DNA from: a virus
Virus record (IMG/VR): IMGVR_UViG_3300031758_000022
Location: 1 to 64,000 of that record
DNA length: 64,000 bases
Strand: one strand, 5' to 3'
The notes below the pieces were generated by a model, which was not told the origin of the DNA, ran no database searches, and saw only the letters and a list, made by a program, of their open reading frames with translations. Of the stretch, positions 8,580-21,000 are shown piece after piece; the first letter of the stretch is position 1, and the number at the start of each line of letters is the position of its first letter. The position numbers and the translations under genes were made by a program.

Positions 8580-11500
8580 ATGGCTGAGAACACACAAAAA
8601 CCTCCTATAACTCCAGAATCTATTGAACAACAACTAAGAAGTATTAACTCATATATAGATTCAGGACTTCCCAAAATACTTGCTGGGATGGATGCTGCCG
8701 AGCAAAATCAAGGTATGCAGATTGCAAGTATGAAATCTTTTTTGCCTCAACCTACAGCTCCCAATATTCCTAAGATTCAAACCTTAGTAAATGGTGATGC
8801 TTTTATAGGGCCTAATAGAGGAACTAAGCAAGGAACATTTACATCCGGTTTTGAATATATTAAGGCTCTGTCTGACAATGACAAAATAAAATTGTCTACA
8901 ACAGCAGACCCTTTCTTTTATGCAAAGGGTACTTCTTTTAATGGTTCACATGAGGGCTATAACTTTAATAGATATTATGCACATCCTAATTTTAAAAAGT
9001 TAGGGTTTAGTATTTATAAAGACAATGAAGCTACTTATAATGCTAATTCATCTTGGTTTGATGATTTTACAAGAATGAGTAAAACACTACCAAGCCTTAT
9101 TCTTAATGGGGCATGGAGTAATTTAAAAAACTGGGGCGTTACAGGCTTAGAAGCAGATACAGAAACATCTGCTCAAATGCAATATGACCTAGGTATAGCA
9201 TCTTCTTCTAAACAAGGCTTTGGTGCATTTACTACCAACCTTATTGGAAACTTTGGATATACCATTGGTATCATTGGTGAGATGGTGCTAGAAGATATGG
9301 CTTTAAGAGCTGCAGCTGCCGCAAGTAGGAATCCAGTATTAATGGCTACCGCAGGTGTAAGAACTACATCTAATTTAAAGAATCTTGGTAGAGCTATGTC
9401 TGTAATGGCTAAGACTCTTAATAATGCAGATAAAGCAAGAACCTTTAGCAAAGCAGCATTAAGTGGTCTTAAGTCTGCTGGTAAAACTATAATGCCTTTT
9501 CAAGAGTTTGGAGAGTTTGCTACGGATCTTATGAATCCCAATAGCGCTATTAGTAGATTAGCAGATGGAGCTAAGATGGCAAGAGGTGTAGGTAGTTTTT
9601 ACAGAGGCATGAAAGAAATAAATGCCGTAACTTCTGAATCTAGATTGGAGGGAGGTTTTACACAGAATGAACTTATCAAGAAAGAGTATGATGCCTTTAT
9701 TGAAGAAAAGGGTAGGGAGCCTAATGATCAAGAGAATGAGTTTATTTATAGCAATGCTGTAAAAGGTAGTACAAGAACAATACTTGCAAATGTTCCCGCA
9801 ATTTTTGTAAGTAACAGAATTACCCTGGATCTTGCTTTAAATCCTTATGGAAAACTATCAAGAACCTTTGCATCAAATACTTTAAAGAGTCCTTTGTTTA
9901 AAGTTGTAAAGGGTGTAGATGGTAAACTATCTGTTGAAGCTAAAGGTCTTAAAGCAGGTTTTGAAAACTTGAAAGGTATTACAAAAGTATTTAATAAAGA
10001 CTTTTATAAAGGAACACCTACTAAACTGTCAGACACCTTTGGTATTAAAAATATAGGTAGAAACGTTGGTGGTGGTATTAGATACTTTAAAGCAAATCTT
10101 ATGGAAGGTTTGCAAGAAACATATCAAGAAGGTGTACAAGTAGCTGTTGAGGATTACTACCTTAATAAGTATTATGCTGACTTGTATAGTGATCCTATGA
10201 TTGCAGCAAATCATAGTATAGCTGCAGCTATTGAAAAAGGATTTGAAAGTCAGATAAGTTCTCAAGGTCTTGATGTTTTTGCATCAGGATTTTTAATGGG
10301 TGGTTTAGCTGGTGGGGTGCAAAATAAAATTATGCAGCCTTTAGCTTTTTCTGGAATGCGTGCTAAGGATTATATTTATAAGACAAATGAATATAAAACT
10401 TATCAGGAAGAAGAAAAACAAAGACTTCAAAACTTTGCAGATGCTGTAAATGATGTCCGTGCAAGAAGAGCAGAGTATGCTTCTTGGCTTGATGAAAATG
10501 TAAAAGCTCAAAGAGACTTACAAGCTGAATATGAAGCTTGGAGTGAAATGGGAGATGAGCATGAAGTAGAGAATACTAAGAAAGATTCTATGTTCATGCA
10601 CGTTATGACTCTTCTTAGATATAACCGCTATAATGTTTTTCAGGATGAGCTTGAAGGTCTAAAAGATTTGACTGATGATGAGCTGTCTGAAGCTTTTAAT
10701 GACCAGGGAGAAGATAAAAGTAAAACCAGAGAAAGACTTGAGACCGCTATTAAAAAAGCAAACGATGTTAAAAAATGGTATGATAAGGTAAATGAAAAGA
10801 TAGTTAATCCTTTTAAGCCTAACATCTTTGATAGAGACAGGGACCCTAAAGGTTATGGTCAAGAATTAATGGGATACAAAGCATTTGAGACTGCAAAGCA
10901 AGCTCTTATGTTTAATGAGTATTCTTATCAATATGCTATTGAAAAGATAGAAAGCCTTCTTAATAAAGCTTCTTTAAATAGTCCGCTAGGTAATGTAGCT
11001 AGTAGTGACTTTAGCATATTATACAGACTAGTTGATTTACAGTCTAGAATTAAAAACGACCTTCCTACTGAGATTGATTTTCTTAATGGTGGAGATGCTA
11101 CACAAAAGAAAGAAGCTAAAAAGAAACAAACTCAGCTTGATAATCTGAAAGATCTCAATGATGAGATGAAAAGATTTATGGGTATCCATAATCTTATAGA
11201 AAGGGCTGCTTCTGGAAGTACTGAAGCTAAAACTCAGTTGTCAGAAATAGCTAATGCTATTAAAGGAAAGGTAGCTGTAGTATCTGAGCCAGATCCTATT
11301 ACAGGTCAGATTAGTATGGAGTTTGATTCTGAAGAAATTTCAGATGATGCTTTTGTAATGTCTTATCAAAAAGATCAGTTGTGGAGTTCTTATGCTAAAT
11401 ATTCTAAGAATATAGCAGATCTTAATAACGTATTTCCTATACTAGAAAGCCTTGAAAATTCATTTGATGACTTTACAAGCTTTCTTAAACTTAATAATGA

Positions 11501-14500
11501 TGCTAAGCGTTTTGCAGGTTTCCTAGATATTCTAGCAGATCCTAATAGTATTTATGCTATGTCGGATAGAATTATGGGTGCTATGAATAAAGCAAGTGAA
11601 AACAGTGCTAATCTAGTAAAAGAAGCTGTAAATAAGTTTAATAGTATAACAAACAATAATGAACTACTTCAAGACCTTGTAGGACTAAAAGTATATTTTG
11701 CACCAGAAGAAGTGGAGAACTTCTTTAAAAAAGGTATTCTTCCAAAGGTATTTTATGATGCTGGAACCGGATTACCTATTAAAGAAACAGATCCTAAGTA
11801 TGCAAAGATTATAGATTTTATTACAAGGTATGAGCAGCTTAAGGGTGTAACTTTTTCTGGTAAACCTGTTATGCCTCCTGCACCTGCACCGGGCACTCCG
11901 GCTTCAGGAGGAACATCAGAAGAAGTTGAGACAGCATCGGATGATAACTTACCTGAGGCAGAGGATGATGAAGAAGAGATTACAGATGAAACTCCTTTAG
12001 ATAAGTATCCACCAAAAGTCAAAGCTGAACTTATGGTTGAATACAATAAAGCTGTAGCAAGAGCTAAAAAGATAGATGCTTTAATTCCTACTATAGGAGA
12101 CTGGCTAGCAGATAGTCCTTCAGCAAAAGCTATTATAGAAAGAGCTTCAAGAAGAGGAACTATTGTAAAGAAAGACATTACAACTCAGATTACAAAAGAA
12201 TCACCTAAGTCAATTGTGGGTCCTACTCCAGCTCTTGCTGGTATCTATGATACACCATTTAAATTGGTTCAAGGTGTTGGTTATCAGCAAGTAGATGATG
12301 ATGGAAAGCCTGTAACAACTGCTGAGGGAGAACCTATTATTGCTAGAAGAGTTACTTCTATTATTGACAAAATAATAGATAAAAGTGAAGAGTCATTAAA
12401 ATTAGCTCAAGATCGTGGTAATATTTTGGATCAATGGCTTAAAGATTTTTCTACTCCTGATCCTACTACTGGTATATCTCAGAAGGATTATTATCTAAAT
12501 CTTATTGCAAACTACAATGCTAAACTTCCTGGATCAGAAGCAGACCTAGCTGATTATGTTATGACGCTGATAAAGGGCACAGAACTTACATTAAAAATTC
12601 AAGGTGATAAGCTTGGTATTAATTTTAGTCCTGGTACTGGTAAAGATCTAGCTAATATAGGTATGGAGTTAGCAAGAACTTTTCATGATTCTGTTTGGTA
12701 TCCTGATGTACCACCGGTTGTTGGTATGATTGAAGGTAAACTTACCGCAGGTACAATGGACTTACTTCTTGAAAAAGATGGTAAGTATTATATCATTGAT
12801 TTCAAGACATCCTTTAAACCACGTAGAACTAAAGAGTTCTATACACAATCAGATAAGGTTCAATTAAATGCTTATGCTGACAATTTTGAATCTATGACAG
12901 GTTTAAAAGTTGAAAGGCTTCATATCTTAAATCTTCTTGTAAGTTCTAGTTCTGATGGTAAAAACATTACTAGTATAAAATTTGATAAGTATCCTAAAGC
13001 TGACAGTGATAAAAAGACAATTCTTAGTCCTCCAATAACGCGTGAATCTGTAAATTCTATTCTAGGATATAAAGAAGGAAAAGCAGATGAAGAACCTGTA
13101 GTTACAGATGCTATAAAGGCTATAGAAACAAGAAGACAGGAAACTATATCTAACATTCAATTTGTAGAAGAGAGAAATGAGTATGCTACATTATATGGTG
13201 AACAAAAAGAAAGACTAAGAGCAAAAACAGAAGAAGAATTACTATATAAAATCAAGGCTGCATATGATGCAGAACTAGTTGCTGAATACAGGAAGCAAGA
13301 AATAGCAGAGTTTAGAAGAGATGTAGAAGATGCTGAGTCATTTATAGTAAATGGTAGAATAGATTCTAAAAAAGTAAAGGCTTCTAGTAATGCAAAAGCT
13401 AAAGAGATCTATGATAGGTATGATGACCTGATTACCCCACTACTAGAAGAAGCTAAACCTGCTCCAGCAGTAGACGCTGCTCAACAAAAAACATTATTTA
13501 AGGTTTTTGAAAAAGCTTTCTATGAAGGTAATGATAAAAGGTATGACGACATATCAGATGAAACGTTAGCTAAGCTTTCTCCTGCTACCCGTCAGTATCT
13601 GCTGAGCCTTTATGAAACGCTAAAACCATTCAACTCTACTTTTCAAAGAATGGGTAAAATTCTGGACAAGCAGACTAGCAAAGAAATTACAACAGAAGAT
13701 CAGAAGATAAAATATGTTACCTCTTCTTACTTTGGTGGATTGGGTCGCGGATCAAGTGAGTTAGGATCACCCGCAAATCCTAAACACAAGGATCTGGTGC
13801 TACCAGTTCCTACTGCAGATGTGCTGACTAACATCAATGAAGTATTTGGTGCAAAATTAACTGATGCAGAACTAGCTGCTTTAGAAGGTAAACCAACTAC
13901 AACAAAAGTAGATTGGAATACAGTAATAGATAGAGCTAAATCAGCACAAGAGATAGATAAGATCATGGATCAGATCTATGCTGCTAATGCGTCTACTCCA
14001 GAGTTAATTGATAGAGCATTAGTTAAAAAAGAATCATTTAAAAAATCTAAAGCTAATGTTCCAACAAGATTTGGAGGTAAATTAATTTATGCTCCTTATG
14101 GTACTGTTGACCCAATCATCTTTGAAAAGTATGATATTGTAAATGCTGATGATGTTTTAAAAGAAGTTCTTAGAGAAAACAACTTATCAGAAGATCCTAA
14201 TTTTGAAGAAAAGCCAGGGGCAGTATTATATGCTTCTCCAAAGAGAGCTATTCTTGAAAACAACGTAAAAGAAAAGATAAAAGAACTTCTTAAGTCTGGT
14301 AAAACTGTAGTATCTTCTAATTGGTTCTTAAGAGCGGAAGCTAATGTATTTAGCTCACCAAGTTCTTCTAAGGCTTTGTTTGTAAAAGAAGCAGACTCTG
14401 CTGAATCAAGCATAGATCAGTTTAATGAATATGTTGCTAAGGAACCAGCTAGACAGGCAGCTTATGATATAACTCAACAAGAAGGTTGGGAAAGTATTAC

Positions 14501-15044
14501 AACTGATACCAAAGGAAATCAAGTTGAAAAAAATACCAATAAAACCATAAAGGAACTCTTTGAAAAGGGTGCAATAAACTCTACATTTGTAGAGATGCTA
14601 GTTAAAGCGCCCAATCTTCAAAAACTACAAGATGCTCTGGCTCAATACCGTATTCCTGAAAACAGATCTTTGTTTAACAAGAAAGATAAAGAAGGAAATA
14701 TTGTACCTATAACTTTTGAAGAACTTGCTGAAATTTATGATAAAAGAGTGAGAGCTTTTTATAATCAAAATTTAATAGAACTAATGGATGTTGCTCAAGC
14801 TAATGAATTCATTTTTGACTTAAGAGATAAACTTGCTTCTGAAAAAGAAGGAATTGTTGATAATATGGATGAAGAAACAAAAAATGAGATTAAAGAAGCA
14901 GTAAATTCTGCAACAGATCCTGCTACTAAAATTAAGGATATTCAGAATCTTAATGATGAAGTTAATAATACTTCTGAAGAAGAAATTGATAATGAGTTCC
15001 TTGATAGTCTTAAGGAATGTGATAATGGAAAACAAATAGATTAA
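8580..15044 (+). CDS. Giant virion protein with PD-(D/E)XK nuclease domain
   Basis: 2154 aa. The one clear enzymatic region is near residues 1370-1435. GTMDLLLEKDGKYYIIDFKTS gives Asp1394, Asp1407 and Lys1409 of a PD-(D/E)XK fold, and a QLNAYADNF element follows, equivalent to the Gln motif of Cas4/RecB-type nucleases. The N-terminal 250-330 region is Ala/Gly-rich with hydrophobic helices (for example AALKA-like and GFLMGGLAGG near 570) that could touch membrane during ejection. Long Glu/Lys coiled-coil-like helices fill 600-1000, and an acidic Pro/Glu linker lies near 1115. It is the first of three giant neighbours around the polymerase. A role in the ejected transcription complex or in processing host or phage DNA is inferred; the nuclease activity is predicted from motifs. 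Confidence 0.82.
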   Translation: MAENTQKPPITPESIEQQLRSINSYIDSGLPKILAGMDAAEQNQGMQIASMKSFLPQPTAPNIPKIQTLVNGDAFIGPNRGTKQGTFTSGFEYIKALSDNDKIKLSTTADPFFYAKGTSFNGSHEGYNFNRYYAHPNFKKLGFSIYKDNEATYNANSSWFDDFTRMSKTLPSLILNGAWSNLKNWGVTGLEADTETSAQMQYDLGIASSSKQGFGAFTTNLIGNFGYTIGIIGEMVLEDMALRAAAAASRNPVLMATAGVRTTSNLKNLGRAMSVMAKTLNNADKARTFSKAALSGLKSAGKTIMPFQEFGEFATDLMNPNSAISRLADGAKMARGVGSFYRGMKEINAVTSESRLEGGFTQNELIKKEYDAFIEEKGREPNDQENEFIYSNAVKGSTRTILANVPAIFVSNRITLDLALNPYGKLSRTFASNTLKSPLFKVVKGVDGKLSVEAKGLKAGFENLKGITKVFNKDFYKGTPTKLSDTFGIKNIGRNVGGGIRYFKANLMEGLQETYQEGVQVAVEDYYLNKYYADLYSDPMIAANHSIAAAIEKGFESQISSQGLDVFASGFLMGGLAGGVQNKIMQPLAFSGMRAKDYIYKTNEYKTYQEEEKQRLQNFADAVNDVRARRAEYASWLDENVKAQRDLQAEYEAWSEMGDEHEVENTKKDSMFMHVMTLLRYNRYNVFQDELEGLKDLTDDELSEAFNDQGEDKSKTRERLETAIKKANDVKKWYDKVNEKIVNPFKPNIFDRDRDPKGYGQELMGYKAFETAKQALMFNEYSYQYAIEKIESLLNKASLNSPLGNVASSDFSILYRLVDLQSRIKNDLPTEIDFLNGGDATQKKEAKKKQTQLDNLKDLNDEMKRFMGIHNLIERAASGSTEAKTQLSEIANAIKGKVAVVSEPDPITGQISMEFDSEEISDDAFVMSYQKDQLWSSYAKYSKNIADLNNVFPILESLENSFDDFTSFLKLNNDAKRFAGFLDILADPNSIYAMSDRIMGAMNKASENSANLVKEAVNKFNSITNNNELLQDLVGLKVYFAPEEVENFFKKGILPKVFYDAGTGLPIKETDPKYAKIIDFITRYEQLKGVTFSGKPVMPPAPAPGTPASGGTSEEVETASDDNLPEAEDDEEEITDETPLDKYPPKVKAELMVEYNKAVARAKKIDALIPTIGDWLADSPSAKAIIERASRRGTIVKKDITTQITKESPKSIVGPTPALAGIYDTPFKLVQGVGYQQVDDDGKPVTTAEGEPIIARRVTSIIDKIIDKSEESLKLAQDRGNILDQWLKDFSTPDPTTGISQKDYYLNLIANYNAKLPGSEADLADYVMTLIKGTELTLKIQGDKLGINFSPGTGKDLANIGMELARTFHDSVWYPDVPPVVGMIEGKLTAGTMDLLLEKDGKYYIIDFKTSFKPRRTKEFYTQSDKVQLNAYADNFESMTGLKVERLHILNLLVSSSSDGKNITSIKFDKYPKADSDKKTILSPPITRESVNSILGYKEGKADEEPVVTDAIKAIETRRQETISNIQFVEERNEYATLYGEQKERLRAKTEEELLYKIKAAYDAELVAEYRKQEIAEFRRDVEDAESFIVNGRIDSKKVKASSNAKAKEIYDRYDDLITPLLEEAKPAPAVDAAQQKTLFKVFEKAFYEGNDKRYDDISDETLAKLSPATRQYLLSLYETLKPFNSTFQRMGKILDKQTSKEITTEDQKIKYVTSSYFGGLGRGSSELGSPANPKHKDLVLPVPTADVLTNINEVFGAKLTDAELAALEGKPTTTKVDWNTVIDRAKSAQEIDKIMDQIYAANASTPELIDRALVKKESFKKSKANVPTRFGGKLIYAPYGTVDPIIFEKYDIVNADDVLKEVLRENNLSEDPNFEEKPGAVLYASPKRAILENNVKEKIKELLKSGKTVVSSNWFLRAEANVFSSPSSSKALFVKEADSAESSIDQFNEYVAKEPARQAAYDITQQEGWESITTDTKGNQVEKNTNKTIKELFEKGAINSTFVEMLVKAPNLQKLQDALAQYRIPENRSLFNKKDKEGNIVPITFEELAEIYDKRVRAFYNQNLIELMDVAQANEFIFDLRDKLASEKEGIVDNMDEETKNEIKEAVNSATDPATKIKDIQNLNDEVNNTSEEEIDNEFLDSLKECDNGKQID

Positions 15045-15056
15045 ACATTATAAAGC

Positions 15057-18000
15057 ATGGTTTGCGTACTTTCTGAAAATCAAGAAAGAGCTTTCTTAAA
15101 AAGAATTCTCAAAGATATTCAATCTAATATTAAAACGGGGGTGCCATTTGACCTAAATGGTTATATGTCAGGCATTTACAAAAAAGTACTAAATGCTACT
15201 AGTAATCCTGATATGGCTATTACTTATGCTGCTATTATTCCAGAGAACTTAATGAGTTTATTGGGACCTATTGCAGAGATAAGAGATTACCTTATTCCTT
15301 CTATTGCACAGATTAATGAGCAAGCTAAAGCTTATGCTGCAGATCCTATGAATGTTGTATCTTTTCTGGGTCTTGATCCAGTTAAAGATCAAAAGGACTT
15401 AGAAGCTGATATTAAAAGTCTTAATGAAAAGAAAGATGCTGCTGACAAAGAAGATGAAAAGAGATCTAATATTGCCAAAGCAAGTATCTCTATAAGACCT
15501 TATACATTTGATAGTACAACAGGAGATGAAACAGATCCTGACCTAATGTTCAGCTATGCTTTCTTGAAGAATGTATTAAACAATGGACAGACTGACTCGC
15601 AAGATACGGGTTACTATGTTACATTGATGAGTTCTAAAGAAGCATTACAAGGTATCACAGTTAATAACAAATCTTATACATCCGGTGTATTACAAGTAAT
15701 TACAGATGTTAATGGTAACATCTTGTACTTTAATAATGATTATCAACCGGTAAATAAGGAAGAGGGGGCACCTGTATTCTTTAGACTCCGTGAGAAAAGA
15801 GATACTGTTCAGACTATCAAGGAGCTTATGTTTACTCAGAACTTCACAACAGAAGAAGCTGAAGAGTATATAGAAATACAGAGAGCTAATGTAAAAAAGA
15901 AAAAGGATTTTGTTCTTGCTGCCCCTGGTAGAAAAGTAGTACAGAGTATTACAGGTGGTAGCTACGGCTATATTCCTGATGAAGACTCTTATACAGATCT
16001 TTCTACAGCAGAGGACATGTCAGAGAATCCTCTAAAGAGAACTAATCAGTTCAAAGCTTTTAGTAGAGGTGCTTACAAAGATGTGGTACCATTTAAAATG
16101 AATTCTGTAGATTCAGACCAAGAGTTTCTTGAGGATGCAATCAACATCTTACTAGGAGAAAATCTAGTGGATGAAAGAGGTAAAAAATCTCCAGAAACAC
16201 TTCTTGTCTATAGAGAGAAGTTTTTTCAAGTTTACTTTGGTAACAACTATGAGAATGTATTCTTTGGTAAGAAAACAAAAACTAGAGGTAAGCTTTATGT
16301 AATGTTTGCCGATGGTAAAAAACTTGACAAGCCTGTTATTGCTACTAGAGAAAATCTTAGAGATGCTTTAGTAAACAACATTGTAAAAGATAATAAGACA
16401 GGTGAAATGGTCCCTGTACTACATGCTTATAACGTTTATTCTAAAGATGGTGAAACAACACCTTCTTACCAAAAGAATACAGATGGCACCATTACTTTAA
16501 AAGGTAATGGTACTAGTCCTGTGCAGTATAGAAAGTGGCTTCAGAATAACTCAAAGACCTTAAAACCTTTTGATTCTACAACAGGAAAGTTTCAAGACTT
16601 GAATGGCTATTTCATTTTTGAAACTATGAAAGAGCTTGAGGGTGAGGGAGTTACAGAACAGAAGGTTAAGACTGAGAAAGAAGTAACTACTAGTGGTACT
16701 ATTACTTACTCTACTACTGAAAAATTAAGAGAGCTTCATAATGAAGGTAAGCTCTTGTACACAATGCGTGTATCAGAAAAACAAGCAGCATCAGAGAAAC
16801 TTAAATTCAAGGGTCTTACTCCTAATAAACATTTTGGTAATCCTTTTACTGGAACAGATGTAAAAGGAACTATTCCTATGGAGGATATTTCTGCTGCTGT
16901 AGATGCTTATGAAAAATGGCTTGATGGGCAGAATGTATTTACAGATAAGAATGGTGAACTCCATGATCTATCTGATATTGCTGATAGAAGAGCTTGGATT
17001 AATTCTCAGATTGATAGACTTAAACTTAAAGGTGGTGCACAACTAGGCTACTTTAAAGGTGGCTATAGAAGTCATGCCGATGTTCTTAATGAAAGAATTA
17101 ATGGTAAGGCTGATAAGCAAGTTGAAACAGCTACTACAAATAATCTTGCTATAGAAGTAATCTCTGAAAATTATACTGTTAAACTACTTAGGGCGAATCC
17201 TAATAAACTTTTTCTGTTTGGAGATAACAATACTAGAACTGGTAAAGGTGGTCAAGCTATTATTAGAGATGAACCTAATGCTGTGGGTATCTCTACAAAA
17301 TTATTACCTAAGAATACCCCAGAAGCATTTATGTCAGATGATCAACTTGCTGATAACAAAGCAGTTATAGATTCTGATATTAAAAAAGCAAAAGAAAAAG
17401 CAGCTAAAGAAGGTAAAACTATTGTATTGCCTAAAGGAGGATTTGGTACCGGATTAGCAGCACTTGCTACAAAAGCTCCACAAACATTTGCTTATCTAAA
17501 TCAAAGACTTCAAGAGGAGTTTGGATTTGATAATGTTTCTGGTAATATATCTAAATCTGCAAAATCTGAAGCTAGTCCTGTAACACCAAAACCTGTATTC
17601 CAAGCTAAAACTTTTAATAAACCTAGTGCTGCTTCTAGAGAGATAAAAAAGATTAATGATAAAGACACTTTAAATAAACTTAAAGGTCAAGGTATTATTA
17701 ATGAGTCTGTTACAGAAGAACAAATTAATGCTGCTAAAGAATGGTATGACAGCCATCCTATGAGTCGATTTGTTCCATATGAGGTAATGTTTAACATTAT
17801 TAATACAGAGAACCCTAACTCTATTGCTACTTTTTCTAGAGCAGGTATTGTACTTTCTAGAGCAGGTATTGTACTTTACAAAGGGTCAAACTTTGCAGAT
17901 TTGTACCATGAGGCATGGCATGCCTTTACTCAGATGTTTCTTACAGAAGCTCAACGTAAAAAACTTTACAAAGAGCTTTCTAATAAGTCAGGTACTTTCA

Positions 18001-21000
18001 AAGCATTTGATGGAACTACTGTTACTTTTAAGGATGCTACATCTAAGCAACTAGAAGAATATCTAGCTGAAGACTTTAGACAGTTTATGCTTAATGGCGG
18101 TAAGTTTAAAGGTGCAGATAAAGAACCTGTAAAGAAATCTATCTTTAAAAATATACTAGATTTCCTAAAGGCTGTATTTAATATTAGCAATGACACCATC
18201 TACAATGATGAAAAAGTTAGTAACCTTCTAGAAGAAGTATATACTAAACTACGTCTTGGTGATATTAATCCTATTCCTTATGGGCTTGAAAACTCTGAGT
18301 TTACTAAGCTAGATAAAATTAAAGCTGTTAATCCGGATGAGCAAGATCTTCTTGATGAGATGGGTTATGCACAGGCTATGAAAATAGTTAATGCTATTGA
18401 TGCTGTATTCTCACAAATAGTAGATAAAGTATCTAAAGAGCACGGTGTTAGTTATGCGGCAAGTCTGTTCTCAGATCCTGCAAGAAGAACTGCAGCTTAC
18501 AATGAAGTAATTGCTGAGTTTGTAACTAAGTACACAGACCTTTCTGATAAGCTTGTTAATATGTCTACTGATGATGTAGGGTATGAAAAGCTCTATAAGT
18601 CAGTTAAGACACTAGAACTTGCTATTACTAACTTTGCTCCTGCTTCTACATTAGGTCAAGAACTTACTCAAGATGATGTAATTAGTGCAATTCAAAAAGA
18701 CTCTGGTATTCTAGGGTTCCACTTGAAAAAGTCTAAGTATCTACAGTTTGATGAAACATATGACCTTATTAATAACTTAGAGGAAGAAGATCCGGATTCT
18801 AAGACTGTAAAAGACAAAGATGGTTATAGCCATAAATCAGGAAATGAAATTTCCATGAGAGAACTGGCAGCCAAAGAAGTCCTTTATACTATTAGAAGTC
18901 TATATAAATATGAGGGTGGAAAGCTTCAGTATGATGACTTTGGTTTCCCACAGCTTAATGATTTTGATGTAAGCTGGAATAAGATTCAAAAAGCTTTGTC
19001 TGGAAGCATGGGTGTAGAAGATATCTACAAAAAACTCCAAGCTTCAAAAGATAAAGTAATGCAACATCTTTTAGAAAAGCTAGGTAATCCTGATGCTCAA
19101 ACCGGTATAGAGAATGATCTTACAGCTGAGAGCATAGCTCAAAATGCTTTGTGGACAAACTTTACACAGACCTTTACAGCTACCAGAATTCCTTTGATTC
19201 AACTTACTGTTAACTTCCAAATGGATGATAATGGTAATTATATTCTAGAACCTAAGCCTGGAAAAGCCCAAGGAGATCTTAATAGAATTGCTAAAGCATG
19301 GGAAGTAAACTTCAGCCGTCCTTATAAAGAGGGTGAGAGAAAGTACATTGTAACTAAGAAAGTAGATAGAGGTGAAGGCAAGACAAGCTTTACAAGTAAC
19401 TATCTTAATGTTTCAGAAGTTCTCAAAGACTTTAAAGACTCCTATAAAACTAAGCCTATAGACTTTTTAAGAAGTCTTGGTATGGATGTATCTGCAGTAC
19501 CTGAAATTCAGAATGCTCTTAGAACTAATCTGCGTGTATTAGTAAATGGACTGTGGACAAGACTTAACCATATAAACAATAATAATAAAGACAAGAAGAT
19601 CTTTATCAATAGTATAAAGGATCTTATCAATATTAAAATTGATGGTAAGACTGAGGACAACTCTTATAAAGAGCTCTTAGCTCTTGAGAGTAGATACTCT
19701 GACTTGTATGGCACCGGTATGGTGTACAATGCAAGTGGAGATGGTCAGTTTGAGTTCTCTAAAAATGGAACATTCACTGTTCAGATTAATTCACTTAATG
19801 CTGCAAAAGGGTATAATGAGCTTATTAGTGACCCTAAAATGTCACATTTGGATTATGAAAGAAATCCAGCAATGCGTAATAACCTGATCTTAAAGGCTTT
19901 ATTTGGTGAAAACCTAGGTGCTAAAATTAAACAAGAGACTCCAGGTGGTAGAGAGACCTTTGCTAAAATTGAGTTGATTAACTCTAGTGGTGTTTCTGTA
20001 ACTATAGATAATGAGTTTGCAAACATTGGTATTGCTACCTCTGATGCAGATGAGATTACAAACCTTTTGCAGAACTTCTATACTACACTTATATATGGAA
20101 CTCCTGCTACAACTCAGCACTCAGATAAGTCTTCAGCTTATTTGTATAAAATAGTATTTCCTAGTGGTAAAAAGAACTATGTAAACATATTTAAGTTTGC
20201 TCAGTACAATAGTGACAAAGACATTGATCTAACTGCAGGTAATCTTGAGACATTGTCACACTTTATGACCTTCTTAGATTCAGAAATTCAAAGAATGGTT
20301 AAGCTAAGAAACGGTGATGAGGCTGGATTAGTTACTGTTGGAGATGACCTGTATAAAAATATAGGTGATAAGTTTGTAACCTTTAAAGATATTCTTAGCC
20401 CAAAAACTAAAGCTAAGCTTGAAAAAGGAAAATTCATTTCAGAAAACTTCCTAGAAAAGATCAATAGTGCAAAGGGTACAAATTTAAGAAGAGACATTGA
20501 AGCTGATATACTAGCATACTTCAACAACATTGTAGGTGAGTTTAAAAAGGATGGAGCTAAGTTTGGTTTGCAAAAAAATCAAAAGCTTATGAAATCCGTT
20601 AGAGATCTTTTCTTAAACTCTGAAGAACTCCCTTTGAGTCTTTATGAAAAAGAAAATGAAAACTATCTTGATGAGGCCATCTTTAGATCATTTGTACTGA
20701 ATGACTGGATTCATAAGCATGAAACAGGTAATCTGTTTTATGGTGATGTAGCTCTTTATAATCTTAAAAAAGAAGAGTATCATAAGAGAAATGCAGCATT
20801 TGCAGCTACTGGGGAGATTATGCGTACTGACAATGCTATGCTTAATATGCTAAATAACGTAGCTTCTAAATATAGTTATGCAGATAGTGAATGGTTTAGT
20901 AAGTCCGGATATAATAAAAACGGAGCTAAAGTATTTAAGAGAACAATGAATACTGCTGTTCTACAAGATACTAAGAGTAAATCATCTCTAATGGATCACT

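Noticed and set aside
11753-12178. 141-codon ORF on the minus strand
   Set aside because: Antisense to the Glu/Lys/Ala-rich linker of the 2154-aa protein; Ser/Ala/Leu composition is a shadow of that strand and it has no domain.
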